This document shows positions 60,501-62,418 of a stretch of 64,000 nt of DNA, in pieces. Made by a program: the position numbers and the translations under genes. How positions within the stretch are numbered: the stretch's first letter is position 1; every line of letters starts with the position of its first letter. Source of the DNA: Heterohyrax brucei (lineage: Eukaryota > Chordata > Mammalia > Hyracoidea > Procaviidae); NCBI GenBank assembly GCA_028571685.1, contig CM053141.1, forward strand, positions 76,927,833-76,991,832. Direction: 5' to 3'. The notes beneath the pieces were generated by a model. The model was given only the letters and a program-made list of their open reading frames with translations, was not told where the DNA came from and ran no database searches.

Positions 60501-62418
60501 GACGTTAGAGACCAAACAAGGCCCCCTATTTTTGGTCCTGAGCACATGTGATCAGGTAGATCATTATAATCTACTTTCTGTAAAGTTTTGTCAGCTGGAA
60601 AACCCTTAGACCAGCTAGAAAGTGACTTCAGGAACAGGGGACCTGACCTATCATTCCATTTTTCTGCCTTAATTGATTGAGCTCACCATCCACTTCCTGC
60701 CTGTTTTGATTGTCTTCACTTCTCTGACAGAAAAAGAAAAGGAAGAGCTCCTTCTTTGGTAATGCCTTTGGAATCTCCTTAAAAGTTAAGAGTAGTACTC
60801 AATAGTGGGACCATCTTTTTGAATGACAGGGAAGAAAATCCCTTTATAATCTCCTTTCTTTGTAAATGAATAAGTATTGACCAACTTAAGAAAAATAAAG
60901 CTAGTGTTTGCCAAGTGCCGTAGAGCTGTACCATTTTTTTTGCTGAAATAAGTCAAATAGTCTTTTTTCTAGTAAAGGGGGCCTTTGGAATTCTAGAGGA
61001 CTTTCATTTTCTAAAGACAAATATTTTTATTAAGCTAAACAAAGAAAGGAAACAATGATGTTGCAGTGGTGAAGTGCTACATCTGCTAACTAAAAGGTTG
61101 GCAGTTCAATTCCACTAGGTACTCTGTGTAACTCTATGGTGCAGTTCTACTCTGACCTATAGGATCACTGTGATTTGGAACTGACTTGATGACAGTGGGT
61201 TTGGTTTTGGTTTAAACAAAGGAAAAAAGATTCCCTTTACTAGATTAAAAATTCAAAGTGGCACTGAGTAAAAAAAAAAAAAAAGGAAAAAGAATGTTAC
61301 AAAATGAATATTTGTTTTATCAGTGTTCTGATTGTACTTGGTTCCATTGAAATCGTATGTGTGAAACTGCATTGAGAAGCCTAGTTTTAATCAATGCAAT
61401 GTGAGCATAACAACAATAACAAAAAGCCCAAACCCAGTGGTTGGTAGCGACCCTATAGGACAGAGTAGAATTGCATCATAGAGTTTCTAAGAAGTGGCTG
61501 GTGGATTCGAACTGCCAGCCTTTTGCTTAGCAGGTGAGTTCTTAACCACTTTGCCATGAGGGTTCCAAAAGAGTATAAATTTTCACTGAGTTCACACAGG
61601 TTAACGAATGAACAGAATCCCACCACTGGAGATTTAATGAATAAAGTGAATTCTGTATTTGGTACTTAAAACTATTTCTCGGCTTCTTTCTGTGGATGTG
61701 AGTATAGCTCAAAAGAATAAACGTGAGAAAAAATGCATTTGGAAATTGCTTTAAAGTTAGCTGTTCAGAGATGGAGGTTCTCTGTATAAGACTGCAAGAT
61801 CACGAAGTATTAGCCATCTTCACCCATCTTAGAAAGACGTCTCACTCCTGTCTTTGGGTACCTTCCTTGTAAACCCCATTTATTGTCTGCTGCTCTTCTC
61901 TGGTCACCAGAGAGACTTGTTACCAACCTGTCTCCTTAGGGTCATGCCTGGACCTGCCAAAGGACCTTACCTCTGCTCTACAGCACCTGTTTTAAATTTT
62001 ATCCTCCCTAGGAGCCTTTTTCCTATTAAGTGAAAGTGAGCTGTAGAATCTCCTCTCACTGTCCCACAAACATCCAGTGAAAGCTTCACTGCAAGAAAGA
62101 AAGAAAAACAATTAAAAGGTAGATGATAATTTACGCTGTTTGTTAGTTTGCTGTATATTAGTGTGTAAGCTCCATGAGAGCAGGGACTGTATTCAGCAGG
62201 TGCTATTTGGTGATATCTCTTATTTCAAAACATGTCAGTTGTATGCAAACGAGTCCAGTCCTTTGGTTGATGTTTGATGTTGTCCTTTTTGTTTCTGTCT
62301 CAATGGTCCTCCCCCACCACTAGTCACAGAAGGGACAGGAGGAAGAGGCTGTTGGGATGTGGATCCTGGGACCCAGGGTGTTGTAGCCGACTTGGCGGTC
62401 TCTGATGCGGGGGAGAAG
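3253..62418 (+). CDS. ARHGEF28: ARHGEF28 (RGNEF/p190RhoGEF), 18 internal exons, both ends outside the window
   Basis: Multi-exon gene for a Lbc-family Rho guanine nucleotide exchange factor. The family member loads GTP onto RhoA, acts in the cytoplasm and at focal adhesions, binds FAK, and has been linked to neurofilament light mRNA (established knowledge). Seen here: 18 exons, all with AG acceptors and GT donors, whose phases join without a break into 794 codons. In the joined fragment, residues 70-116 form an atypical C1 finger (H-x12-C-x2-C-x11-C-x2-C-x4-H-x2-C-x6-C), about 268-465 the DH domain with the QRITKYP core at 418-424, and about 490-608 the PH domain with the family-typical LLLTDVLLF and QEKDQKYIF strings. 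I recognise the protein as ARHGEF28 rather than AKAP13 or ARHGEF2 by close similarity along its whole length to mammalian ARHGEF28 as I remember it. First and last exons, promoter and poly(A) site are not in the window. Confidence 0.95.
3740..3906 (-). mobile_element. AfroSINE, antisense
   Basis: Full-length antisense copy bounded by a perfect 14-bp duplication, tggatattgcttaa, at 3726-3739 and 3907-3920. Confidence 0.92.
4468..4620 (-). repeat. MIR-type SINE fragment
   Basis: Contains the reverse of the MIR 3' core (actgacatttactgaatgct, then attgtaagcactttg). Old and diverged; ends approximate. Confidence 0.55.
4621..5304. other. Intronic sequence, nothing recognised
   Basis: No exon or assignable repeat seen. 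Confidence 0.4.
5305..5474 (-). mobile_element. AfroSINE, antisense
   Basis: Has ccaaacccacggctgtcaag, agaactgccccatagagttt and ccttttggttagcaga in consensus order. No clear target duplication. Confidence 0.85.
5475..6264. other. Intronic sequence, nothing recognised
   Basis: AT-rich, no exon or assignable repeat seen. Confidence 0.4.
6265..6480 (-). mobile_element. AfroSINE, antisense, long variant
   Basis: Long-variant copy with about 40 extra bases between the gccccat block and the aatcctttgaatagcagctg block. Immediately followed by a second copy of the same variant. Confidence 0.75.
6493..6700 (-). mobile_element. AfroSINE, antisense, long variant
   Basis: Begins ccaaacccactgccatcaag and ends ccactgccagggctcct. 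Carries the same extra middle segment (acagattaccacatctttct) as the preceding copy. Confidence 0.82.
7195..7357 (-). mobile_element. AfroSINE, antisense
   Basis: Diverged copy ending accactggggctcc. Short duplication aggcagctc/aggcagttc at 7186-7194 and 7358-7366. Confidence 0.78.
7367..8577. other. Intronic sequence, nothing recognised
   Basis: Includes an antisense open frame of 108 codons (7823-8149) with no recognisable domain. I regard it as chance. Confidence 0.4.
8578..8701 (+). CDS. ARHGEF28: ARHGEF28 local exon 2 (pre-C1 linker)
   Basis: 124 bp: one base plus 41 codons. It encodes the acidic EEEEWDKF start and the [10 protein letters not shown] segment typical of the region before the C1 finger in ARHGEF28. 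It ends on a codon boundary at donor GTaata. The intron to the next exon is only 350 bp. Confidence 0.93.
9052..9184 (+). CDS. ARHGEF28: ARHGEF28 local exon 3 (first half of C1 zinc finger)
   Basis: 133 bp: 44 codons plus one base. It begins with ATG in frame right at the acceptor, then a Lys-rich stretch. It carries the first C1 ligands, His at fragment residue 70 and Cys at 83, 86 and 98. The loop between the second and third Cys is 11 residues, shorter than in phorbol-binding C1 domains, as in other Lbc-family GEFs (known from family). This argues for a structural or protein-binding finger rather than a diacylglycerol sensor (inference). Confidence 0.94.
9185..10435. other. Intronic AT-rich sequence, nothing recognised
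   Basis: Strongly AT-rich, with no exon or assignable repeat. Confidence 0.4.
10436..10960 (-). mobile_element. Old L1 3' end, antisense
   Basis: Resembles a eutherian-wide L1 3' UTR in reverse: accccacaacgtatcagcac, gtgagttagaattttgttct and a closing tttagttttcttcattctcc. A second copy of the same family lies at 45362-45660. Confidence 0.6.
10961..11513. other. Intronic sequence, nothing recognised
   Basis: AT-rich, no exon or assignable repeat. Confidence 0.4.
11514..11972. repeat. Interspersed repeat of unresolved class (family A)
   Basis: Starts gttttagtcagctagggctg, has a tggatggctttaacaaagga block and ends ttggggggacacaattcaac. The end resembles the repeat at 25140-25458, so I place both in one family. 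It may be an LTR or an L1-derived end; I cannot decide from sequence alone. Confidence 0.6.
11973..12512. other. Intronic sequence, nothing recognised
   Basis: No exon or assignable repeat seen. Confidence 0.4.
12513..12668 (+). mobile_element. AfroSINE, sense
   Basis: Starts ggaaaccctggtggcatagt, carries gtcagcagttcgaatctgcc (the tRNA-derived B-box-like part) and ends in a T-rich gggtttttttttgg tail. Confidence 0.85.
12905..13078 (-). other. Open reading fragment, possible degraded retrocopy
   Basis: On the minus strand about 57 codons stay open before a TGA at 12905-12907. They read protein-like, including [18 protein letters not shown] and [14 protein letters not shown]. There is no clear start codon, promoter, splice signal or poly(A) tail. 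I do not recognise the protein; chance is possible. Confidence 0.25.
13100..13886. other. Intronic sequence, nothing recognised
   Basis: Small open frames on both strands without recognisable content. Confidence 0.4.
13887..13942 (+). CDS. ARHGEF28: ARHGEF28 local exon 4 (second half of C1 zinc finger)
   Basis: 56 bp: two bases that complete an Asn codon, then 18 codons. It supplies the remaining ligands Cys101, His106, Cys109 and Cys116, so the zinc site is split between two exons 4.7 kb apart. Acceptor ttcAG, donor GTaatc. Confidence 0.93.
14239..14425. mobile_element. MER5-type hAT nonautonomous DNA transposon
   Basis: 187 bp with inverted ends cagtagttctt and gaggaccactg, and the internal agaatcacctggag and tctgattctgtaggtctggg blocks typical of MER5A/B. 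Confidence 0.8.
14426..15009. other. Intronic sequence, nothing recognised
   Basis: Contains a short gttgttattgttgttgtt tract near 14850. No exon or assignable repeat. Confidence 0.4.
15010..15058 (+). CDS. ARHGEF28: ARHGEF28 local exon 5 (post-C1 basic linker)
   Basis: 49 bp: 16 codons plus one base, encoding the basic tail after the C1 finger ([16 protein letters not shown]). Acceptor ttaccAG, donor GTaagt. Phase matches exon 6. Confidence 0.92.
17241..17486 (+). pseudogene. L1 ORF1 relic
   Basis: 82-codon open fragment from the ORF1 C-terminal half. It lacks the coiled-coil and most of the RNA-binding region because of flanking stops. Confidence 0.7.
18582..18669. repeat. Local tandem duplication inside L1 remnant
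   Basis: The block gaactctcacag...ctccacaataatagtagga occurs twice head to tail, the second copy lacking a few bases (cacag). Confidence 0.85.
19000..19094 (+). mobile_element. AfroSINE, sense, 3' part only
   Basis: Only the 3' half is present: aaactctatggggcagt, then tctatggcaatgggttttt. It sits inside the L1 remnant, so it is the later insertion. Confidence 0.7.
19261..20424. other. Intronic sequence, nothing recognised
   Basis: No exon or assignable repeat. A GC-richer stretch from about 20120 leads into exon 6. Confidence 0.4.
20425..20569 (+). CDS. ARHGEF28: ARHGEF28 local exon 6 (Ser/Pro-rich linker)
   Basis: 145 bp: 2 bases, 47 codons, 2 bases. It encodes a low-complexity Ser/Pro/Gly-rich linker with [10 protein letters not shown] and SLSRSVPG, as expected between C1 and DH. 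It follows a 5.4 kb intron and precedes a 77-bp intron. Confidence 0.92.
20647..20774 (+). CDS. ARHGEF28: ARHGEF28 local exon 7 (Ser-rich phosphorylation-type linker)
   Basis: 128 bp: one base, 42 codons, one base. It encodes a Ser-rich segment with RSRSHSDEL and [11 protein letters not shown], conserved in ARHGEF28. It looks like a disordered regulatory segment rich in candidate phosphosites (inference from composition). Confidence 0.94.
20775..22037. other. Intron with two dinucleotide microsatellites
   Basis: Holds (AT)8 at about 21114-21129 and (GT)14 at 21501-21528. Otherwise nothing recognised. Confidence 0.6.
21501..21528. repeat. (GT)14 microsatellite
   Basis: Uninterrupted GT run of 28 bases, likely length-polymorphic. 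Confidence 0.95.
22038..22178 (+). CDS. ARHGEF28: ARHGEF28 local exon 8 (approach to DH domain)
   Basis: 141 bp: 2 bases, 46 codons, one base. It encodes the [21 protein letters not shown] region and ends in KRQDVIF, where the DH domain begins. Acceptor aaacAG, donor GTaagc. Confidence 0.95.
22207..22425 (+). repeat. MIR SINE, sense
   Basis: Recognisable MIR order: gcagtgtagtgtaggggaaa, caggcttgggttccagcc, ttctagttacttgata, then the core end taaaatgggaattaatagc. Confidence 0.75.
22426..23559. other. Intronic sequence, mostly nothing recognised
   Basis: A weak MIR-like stretch lies around 23160-23360 (ggccttggagtcagaaaggc ... ttagcacagagtagaccctg). The remainder shows no exon or repeat I can assign. 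Confidence 0.4.
23560..24450 (-). mobile_element. Old L1 fragment (ORF2 C-terminus and 3' UTR), antisense
   Basis: The minus strand at 23775-23996 reads [20 protein letters not shown], a degraded L1 ORF2 C-terminal end. Surrounding plus-strand text (taaaatttacccttccgaag, tagcattccattgtgtgcat) is typical of reverse L1M sequence. Confidence 0.75.
24828..25075 (+). CDS. ARHGEF28: ARHGEF28 local exon 9 (DH domain, CR1 region)
   Basis: 248 bp: 2 bases and 82 codons. It begins [20 protein letters not shown], the first conserved DH helix that contacts the GTPase, and continues through the [17 protein letters not shown] segment. It ends on a codon boundary before the largest intron in the window (about 10.7 kb). 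Confidence 0.96.
25140..25458. repeat. Interspersed repeat of unresolved class (family A)
   Basis: Carries ttttatatctcaaaagagat, ataggatttacaacacacag, aatcatggcctagccaagtt and ends ttttggggagacactgttca. Related by its end to 11514-11972 and by the cctagccaagttga block to 53045-53535. Confidence 0.6.
26733..30480 (-). pseudogene. L1 ORF2 relic (endonuclease, reverse transcriptase, C-terminus)
   Basis: Broken into several frames. The reverse-transcriptase part is clear: [20 protein letters not shown] and [19 protein letters not shown] in 28631-29032, then [14 protein letters not shown] and the catalytic FADD in 28161-28625 (FADD near 28407-28418). Endonuclease-region relics lie at 29467-29945. 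The C-terminal third is shattered. Confidence 0.85.
31056..33040 (-). mobile_element. Nested 5'-truncated L1, antisense
   Basis: About 2 kb: A-rich tail at 31056-31085, 3' UTR, then the C-terminal 278 codons of ORF2 (32104-32940). It is flanked by an exact 12-bp duplication agtatatataat at 31044-31055 and 33041-33052. Removing the insert restores continuous ORF1 sequence of the host L1. Confidence 0.93.
32104..32940 (-). pseudogene. L1 ORF2 C-terminal fragment, open for 278 codons
   Basis: Uninterrupted frame with the ORF2 C-terminal hallmarks: [56 protein letters not shown] (Cys-rich motif), [18 protein letters not shown]. No RT or endonuclease domain, so no activity on its own. The open frame, against the shattered host copy, fits a younger insertion. 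Confidence 0.9.
34911..35780. other. Intronic sequence, little recognised
   Basis: A weak MER5-like stretch lies near 35385-35490 (taggatcacctgaagcttgt). Nothing else assignable before exon 10. Confidence 0.4.
35781..35903 (+). CDS. ARHGEF28: ARHGEF28 local exon 10 (DH domain, middle helices)
   Basis: 123 bp, exactly 41 codons, phase 0 at both ends. It encodes the [16 protein letters not shown] helix and a Lys/Gln-rich helix. A symmetric phase-0 exon could be skipped without a frameshift, but that would delete part of the DH fold. Confidence 0.95.
35904..36814. other. Intronic sequence, nothing recognised
   Basis: No exon or assignable repeat. Confidence 0.4.
36815..37135 (-). repeat. Old L1M-type 3' end fragment
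   Basis: Has ctaaataaattaacaataat, the attcatttaaatctct-like block (ttaaatctcttttaatctgt) and gaagaaatttgtcctataaa in the order seen in ancient L1 3' ends. Diverged. Confidence 0.5.
37651..37768 (+). CDS. ARHGEF28: ARHGEF28 local exon 11 (DH catalytic core, CR3)
   Basis: 118 bp: 39 codons plus one base. It carries the most conserved DH segment, [18 protein letters not shown], whose helix forms much of the Rho-binding surface (established for Dbl GEFs). Acceptor tttatAG, donor GTaagt. Confidence 0.96.
37910..38410 (-). mobile_element. L1 3' UTR, older afrotherian type, antisense
   Basis: Shares gtgattaagtgaaagtt, agtcaattt, accctctagg and atcaagtctggt blocks with 58485-59235 in the same order. 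The 58485 copy runs on into blocks homologous to the 3' UTR of the younger L1s here, so both are older L1 3' ends. Confidence 0.7.
38411..38515 (-). mobile_element. AfroSINE fragment, antisense, long variant
   Basis: Retains atcaccaggactttcatctg, aggtgcctctgggtaaactc and ctccaacctt, the middle part of the long variant. Confidence 0.6.
38516..38934. other. Intronic sequence, nothing recognised
   Basis: Contains a short local duplication gaattctaccaagtag near 38650-38685. No exon or assignable repeat. Confidence 0.4.
39105..39365 (+). repeat. MIR SINE, sense
   Basis: Order as in MIR: catagtgtggtgttaacaaa, aacttgggttgac, tttgccacttgttagttggg, cttttctcatcaacaaaatg, then gatgaaatgaga and cctggtatatg. 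A second MIR/L2-like 3' end precedes it near 38935-39065. Confidence 0.8.
39529..39672 (-). mobile_element. Afrotherian SINE, divergent composite type
   Basis: Begins with the usual AfroSINE head in reverse (gttgttattaggtgccgtgc, catagcgaccctgtgcacaa) but continues into a different body (tcctgcaccatcctgacagt, cagccattgtgccaatccat) not shared by the other copies here. Confidence 0.65.
39880..40450 (-). repeat. LTR-like block
   Basis: GC-balanced block with a reverse polyadenylation-type tttatta motif after an internal gtggggtttattaggaaagt, and Cys/Ser-biased but meaningless open frame. It looks like an endogenous retroviral solo LTR in reverse; ends and family are not certain. Includes a (TGG)6 tract at 40253-40270. 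Confidence 0.4.
40451..40821. other. Intronic sequence, nothing recognised
   Basis: No exon or assignable repeat. Confidence 0.4.
40822..40989 (-). mobile_element. AfroSINE, antisense (first of a stacked pair)
   Basis: Full-length antisense copy between acaaggcattaa (40810-40821) and acaaggtattaa (40990-41001). Confidence 0.92.
41002..41178 (-). mobile_element. AfroSINE, antisense (second of a stacked pair)
   Basis: Starts directly after the target copy at 40990-41001 and is followed by a third copy, acaaggtgttag, at 41179-41190. A 10-base insertion near 41060 (cattatacta) distinguishes it from its neighbour. Confidence 0.92.
41191..41633. other. Intronic sequence, nothing recognised
   Basis: Several A/T runs before the exon 12 acceptor. 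No assignable repeat. Confidence 0.4.
41634..41888 (+). CDS. ARHGEF28: ARHGEF28 local exon 12 (end of DH, DH-PH linker, start of PH)
   Basis: 255 bp: 2 bases, 84 codons, one base. It covers the last DH helices ([17 protein letters not shown]), the linker, and the first PH strands ([19 protein letters not shown]). The DH-PH junction is therefore inside one exon. Confidence 0.96.
42126..42294 (-). mobile_element. AfroSINE, antisense
   Basis: Carries acccaaacccactgctgttc, agcaaccctataagacagag and gaccttttggttaatagaag. Confidence 0.88.
42637..42850 (-). mobile_element. AfroSINE, antisense, long variant, diverged
   Basis: Middle part gtctgtcttctgaggcatct, then ctctgggtggacttgaacat and acctttcagttagtgacca. 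Followed near 42920-43060 by a weak MER5-like half element. Confidence 0.65.
42851..43696. other. Intronic sequence, little recognised
   Basis: Apart from the MER5-like half at about 42920-43060 (gttaagagccactgg end), nothing assignable. Confidence 0.4.
43697..43895 (-). mobile_element. AfroSINE, antisense, long variant
   Basis: gttgattccaactcatagca, then the long-variant middle (agaagcagatcaccagggct, tacctctgggtggctttgaa) and atcaaccttttgg. Confidence 0.8.
44223..44299 (+). CDS. ARHGEF28: ARHGEF28 local exon 13 (PH domain strands)
   Basis: 77 bp: 2 bases and 25 codons. It encodes [20 protein letters not shown], a string close to identical across the Lbc subfamily. In related GEFs, PH surface residues bind activated RhoA as feedback (family knowledge). 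Confidence 0.95.
44300..45361. other. Intronic sequence, nothing recognised
   Basis: No exon or assignable repeat. Confidence 0.4.
45362..45660 (-). mobile_element. Old L1 3' end, antisense
   Basis: Shares tttgtgacattgg, ccccacgacatgtcaacac, ggtgtgcccctttagtct and gcctgtctaatctt blocks in order with 10436-10960. Confidence 0.65.
45661..46439. other. Intronic sequence, nothing recognised
   Basis: No exon, ORF of note or assignable repeat. Confidence 0.4.
46440..46700. repeat. Possible unclassified interspersed repeat
   Basis: The stretch with ggtgacaccatgaattatcc, gtagtgatgccagcgatatt and atcaaacgcattgaccgtta looks like repeat sequence I have seen in afrotherian genomes, but there is no second copy in the window and I cannot name it. 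Confidence 0.3.
46701..48354. other. Intronic sequence with one (TA)n tract
   Basis: A (TA)9 tract sits at 47854-47871. Nothing else assignable in about 1.6 kb. Confidence 0.45.
48355..48560 (-). mobile_element. AfroSINE, antisense, long variant
   Basis: gaattgattccaactgctgt, long-variant middle tctttcttctgaagtacccc and aggtggactcaaacctccaa, ends acccagagcctcc. Confidence 0.8.
48561..49665. other. Intronic sequence, nothing recognised
   Basis: No exon or assignable repeat. Confidence 0.4.
49677..50836 (-). mobile_element. 5'-truncated L1 3' end, antisense
   Basis: About 1.16 kb, closely matching the 3' UTR of the L1s at 25.7 and 31.1 kb block for block (ctccctgcccagtgacagca, gatggcagcttggcagcttt), and ending just inside ORF2. 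Flanked by an 11-bp duplication with one mismatch, taccaccagtt at 49666-49676 and taccaccaatt at 50837-50847. Confidence 0.9.
51057..51235 (+). CDS. ARHGEF28: ARHGEF28 local exon 14 (PH domain, C-terminal helix)
   Basis: 179 bp: 59 codons plus two bases. It encodes [20 protein letters not shown] and closes the PH domain with the [14 protein letters not shown] helix, which has the invariant Trp of PH domains. Confidence 0.96.
51236..51589. other. Intronic sequence, nothing recognised
   Basis: Pyrimidine-rich, with overlapping open frames of no recognisable content. Confidence 0.4.
51590..51715 (+). repeat. L2-type 3' end
   Basis: gattgaaagccctttgaggg, cagggaccatgtctta and acacctaggagttattcaat follow the L2 3' end order. 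Confidence 0.7.
51999..52040. repeat. (TG)n microsatellite, interrupted
   Basis: TG run to 52025, an acaca break, then a further TG stretch. Confidence 0.9.
52048..52227. mobile_element. Mariner-derived fragment
   Basis: Shares with 1030-1185 the blocks gaaaagtgctaggtacctc, ttgggaagctatgc and ttttggaactctttttctgg. Same mariner family, one end only. Confidence 0.75.
52228..52406. mobile_element. Mariner MITE with 33-bp terminal inverted repeats
   Basis: 179 bp. The left end 52228-52260 (catgtgaagcctgacaatta...) and the right end 52374-52406 are reverse complements at 30 of 33 positions. The inside is a shrunken version of the same mariner end found at 52048-52227, which it directly follows. 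Confidence 0.88.
52478..52544. repeat. TGTTA/TGTTG-type simple repeat
   Basis: Run of imperfect five-base units (tgtgttgtgttgtgttgtgt and tattatgttata). Confidence 0.85.
52545..52691 (-). mobile_element. AfroSINE, antisense
   Basis: Inserted at the edge of the five-base repeat, whose tattatgttata (52533-52544) recurs as tgttatgttata (52693-52704) at the other side. Ends gtgccaccggggctcc. Confidence 0.85.
52903..52994 (+). CDS. ARHGEF28: ARHGEF28 local exon 15 (post-PH acidic and charged linker)
   Basis: 92 bp: one base, 30 codons, one base. It has an acidic start ([16 protein letters not shown]) followed by a charged helix-like [15 protein letters not shown] segment. Acceptor ttttaaAG, donor GTatag. 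Confidence 0.93.
53045..53535. repeat. L1-3'-like or LTR-like interspersed repeat
   Basis: atgtcttagtcagggttgtt start, agagattgatttacttcatg, and a cctagccaagttgactcata / aaaattaactatcac ending. The ending is like old L1 3' UTRs; shares one block with 25140-25458. Confidence 0.5.
53536..53784. other. Intronic sequence, nothing recognised
   Basis: Short unassigned stretch between a repeat and a MIR. Confidence 0.4.
53785..53893 (+). repeat. MIR SINE fragment, sense
   Basis: tagctgtgtgactttggaca and cctcagtttccaaatctgtg are MIR core text. Confidence 0.75.
53896..54073. mobile_element. MER5-type hAT element
   Basis: actggaatcacttgagggag, aattgaatcagaacctgtgg, then ccaggtgattctggggcaca and attgagaactcctgg at the other end. 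Confidence 0.7.
54540..54736 (-). mobile_element. AfroSINE, antisense, long variant
   Basis: Long-variant middle cctttcttctggggcacctc and ggatggactcaaactggcaa. The duplication ctcctgttagac occurs at 54528-54539 and 54735-54746. Confidence 0.85.
54852..55034 (+). CDS. ARHGEF28: ARHGEF28 local exon 16 (post-PH helical region)
   Basis: 183 bp: 2 bases, 60 codons, one base. It encodes the conserved [20 protein letters not shown] and [20 protein letters not shown] segments. Acceptor ttcatAG, donor GTaagg. Its reading frame runs on past the donor into the intron for about 13 codons, which would matter only if the intron were retained. Confidence 0.95.
55095..55244 (+). mobile_element. AfroSINE, sense
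   Basis: acctggtggcgtaatagcta start, gggcagttctactctgtcct, and a ggtttggtttggttt tail. It begins 60 bp after the exon 16 donor. Confidence 0.88.
55330..55539 (-). mobile_element. AfroSINE, antisense, long variant
   Basis: gtgctgccaagtcagttctg start, extra middle (tggggagcaggtctccagct), gctgacctttcagttagcag, ends accaccgggactcc. A further partial copy lies at about 55678-55765. Confidence 0.85.
55678..55765 (-). mobile_element. AfroSINE fragment, antisense
   Basis: ttccattcgtgatgatccca, then agagctgcctcagaagattt and ctttatggg: head and first third of the long variant only. Confidence 0.5.
55766..57053. other. Intronic sequence with a SINE scrap
   Basis: A short AfroSINE scrap is at about 56393-56440 (ccaaacccactgccattgag). 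Nothing else assignable. Confidence 0.45.
57054..57212 (+). mobile_element. AfroSINE, sense
   Basis: ccccagtggcgcagtggtta, the B-box-like gttggcagtttgaatccacc, ggggcagttctcctctctcc, and a ttggtttggttt tail. The best preserved tRNA-like head in the window. A MER5-like scrap follows to about 57340. Confidence 0.9.
57558..57750. mobile_element. hAT/Charlie-type DNA transposon remnant
   Basis: caggtcagtgaactttttct start, agaataaatatttcaggttt, ttgtaggccatgtacagtct; right part diverged. Confidence 0.6.
57761..57920 (+). mobile_element. AfroSINE, sense
   Basis: Flanked by tagtctaga at 57752-57760 and 57921-57929. It lies 81 bp upstream of exon 17. Confidence 0.88.
58002..58196 (+). CDS. ARHGEF28: ARHGEF28 local exon 17 (C-terminal linker with SSDGPG repeats)
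   Basis: 195 bp: 2 bases, 64 codons, one base. The first half ([20 protein letters not shown]) is conserved. The second half holds four in-frame copies of a seven-residue unit SSDGPG followed by C, C, H or L, at fragment residues 732-759. As I remember other mammals, only one degenerate unit sits at this place, so the exon appears lengthened by about 63 bp here. Confidence 0.93.
58103..58186 (+). repeat. Coding minisatellite, 4 x 21 bp
   Basis: Four head-to-tail 21-bp units inside exon 17. Units 1 and 2 are identical. Units 3 and 4 match them through the first 17 bases and differ only at the end of the unit. Each unit is seven codons, so copy-number changes keep the frame. Confidence 0.95.
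58485..59235 (-). mobile_element. L1 3' UTR, older afrotherian type, antisense
   Basis: Longer copy of the 37910-38410 family. Its right half (gtggccaagcaccatctaga, agcagcttgttagcatttaa, aactcagatgccgctcagtg) is clearly homologous to the L1 3' UTRs at 26.2, 31.5 and 50.1 kb. Confidence 0.8.
59236..59861. other. Intronic sequence, nothing recognised
   Basis: No exon or assignable repeat. Confidence 0.4.
59862..60290 (-). pseudogene. Possible processed retrocopy of unidentified mRNA
   Basis: On the minus strand the block ends with an AATAAA signal (59891-59899 region) about 15-20 bases before a poly(A) run (T-run at 59862-59876). It is GC-richer than its surroundings and stays open for 114 codons (59900-60244), with [19 protein letters not shown] and [19 protein letters not shown] do not recognise the source gene, and no clear flanking duplication is visible. 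The open frame need not be the coding frame. Confidence 0.45.
60346..61053. other. Intronic sequence, nothing accepted
   Basis: A 28-bp exon-like stretch near 60733 was examined and rejected. No assignable repeat. Confidence 0.4.
61054..61212 (+). mobile_element. AfroSINE, sense
   Basis: ttgcagtggtgaagtgctac start, ggtgcagttctactctgacc, ggtttggttttggttt tail. A-rich duplication taaacaaag at 61036-61044 and 61213-61221. Confidence 0.88.
61411..61567 (-). mobile_element. AfroSINE, antisense
   Basis: Reverse copy: gaccctataggacagagtag, gattcgaactgccagccttt, ending ccatgagggttcc. Confidence 0.87.
61568..62323. other. Intronic sequence, L2 scrap near the end
   Basis: An L2-like scrap is at about 62155-62215 (gtaagctccatgagagcagg). 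Otherwise nothing assignable. Confidence 0.45.
62324..62418 (+). CDS. ARHGEF28: ARHGEF28 local exon 18 (C-terminal region)
   Basis: 95 bp: 2 bases and 31 codons. It encodes a Gly-rich start ([18 protein letters not shown]) and the conserved [10 protein letters not shown] ending. Acceptor accactAG, donor GTattg. It is the last exon I can find; the next exon must lie beyond base 64000. Confidence 0.88.

Noticed and set aside
60733-60760. Exon-like 28-bp stretch with AG before and GT after (Lys-rich then SSFF)
   Set aside because: Between exons 17 and 18 its phase gives an immediate TAA with the split T of exon 17, and 28 bases would break the frame. Not part of the normal transcript as far as the sequence shows.
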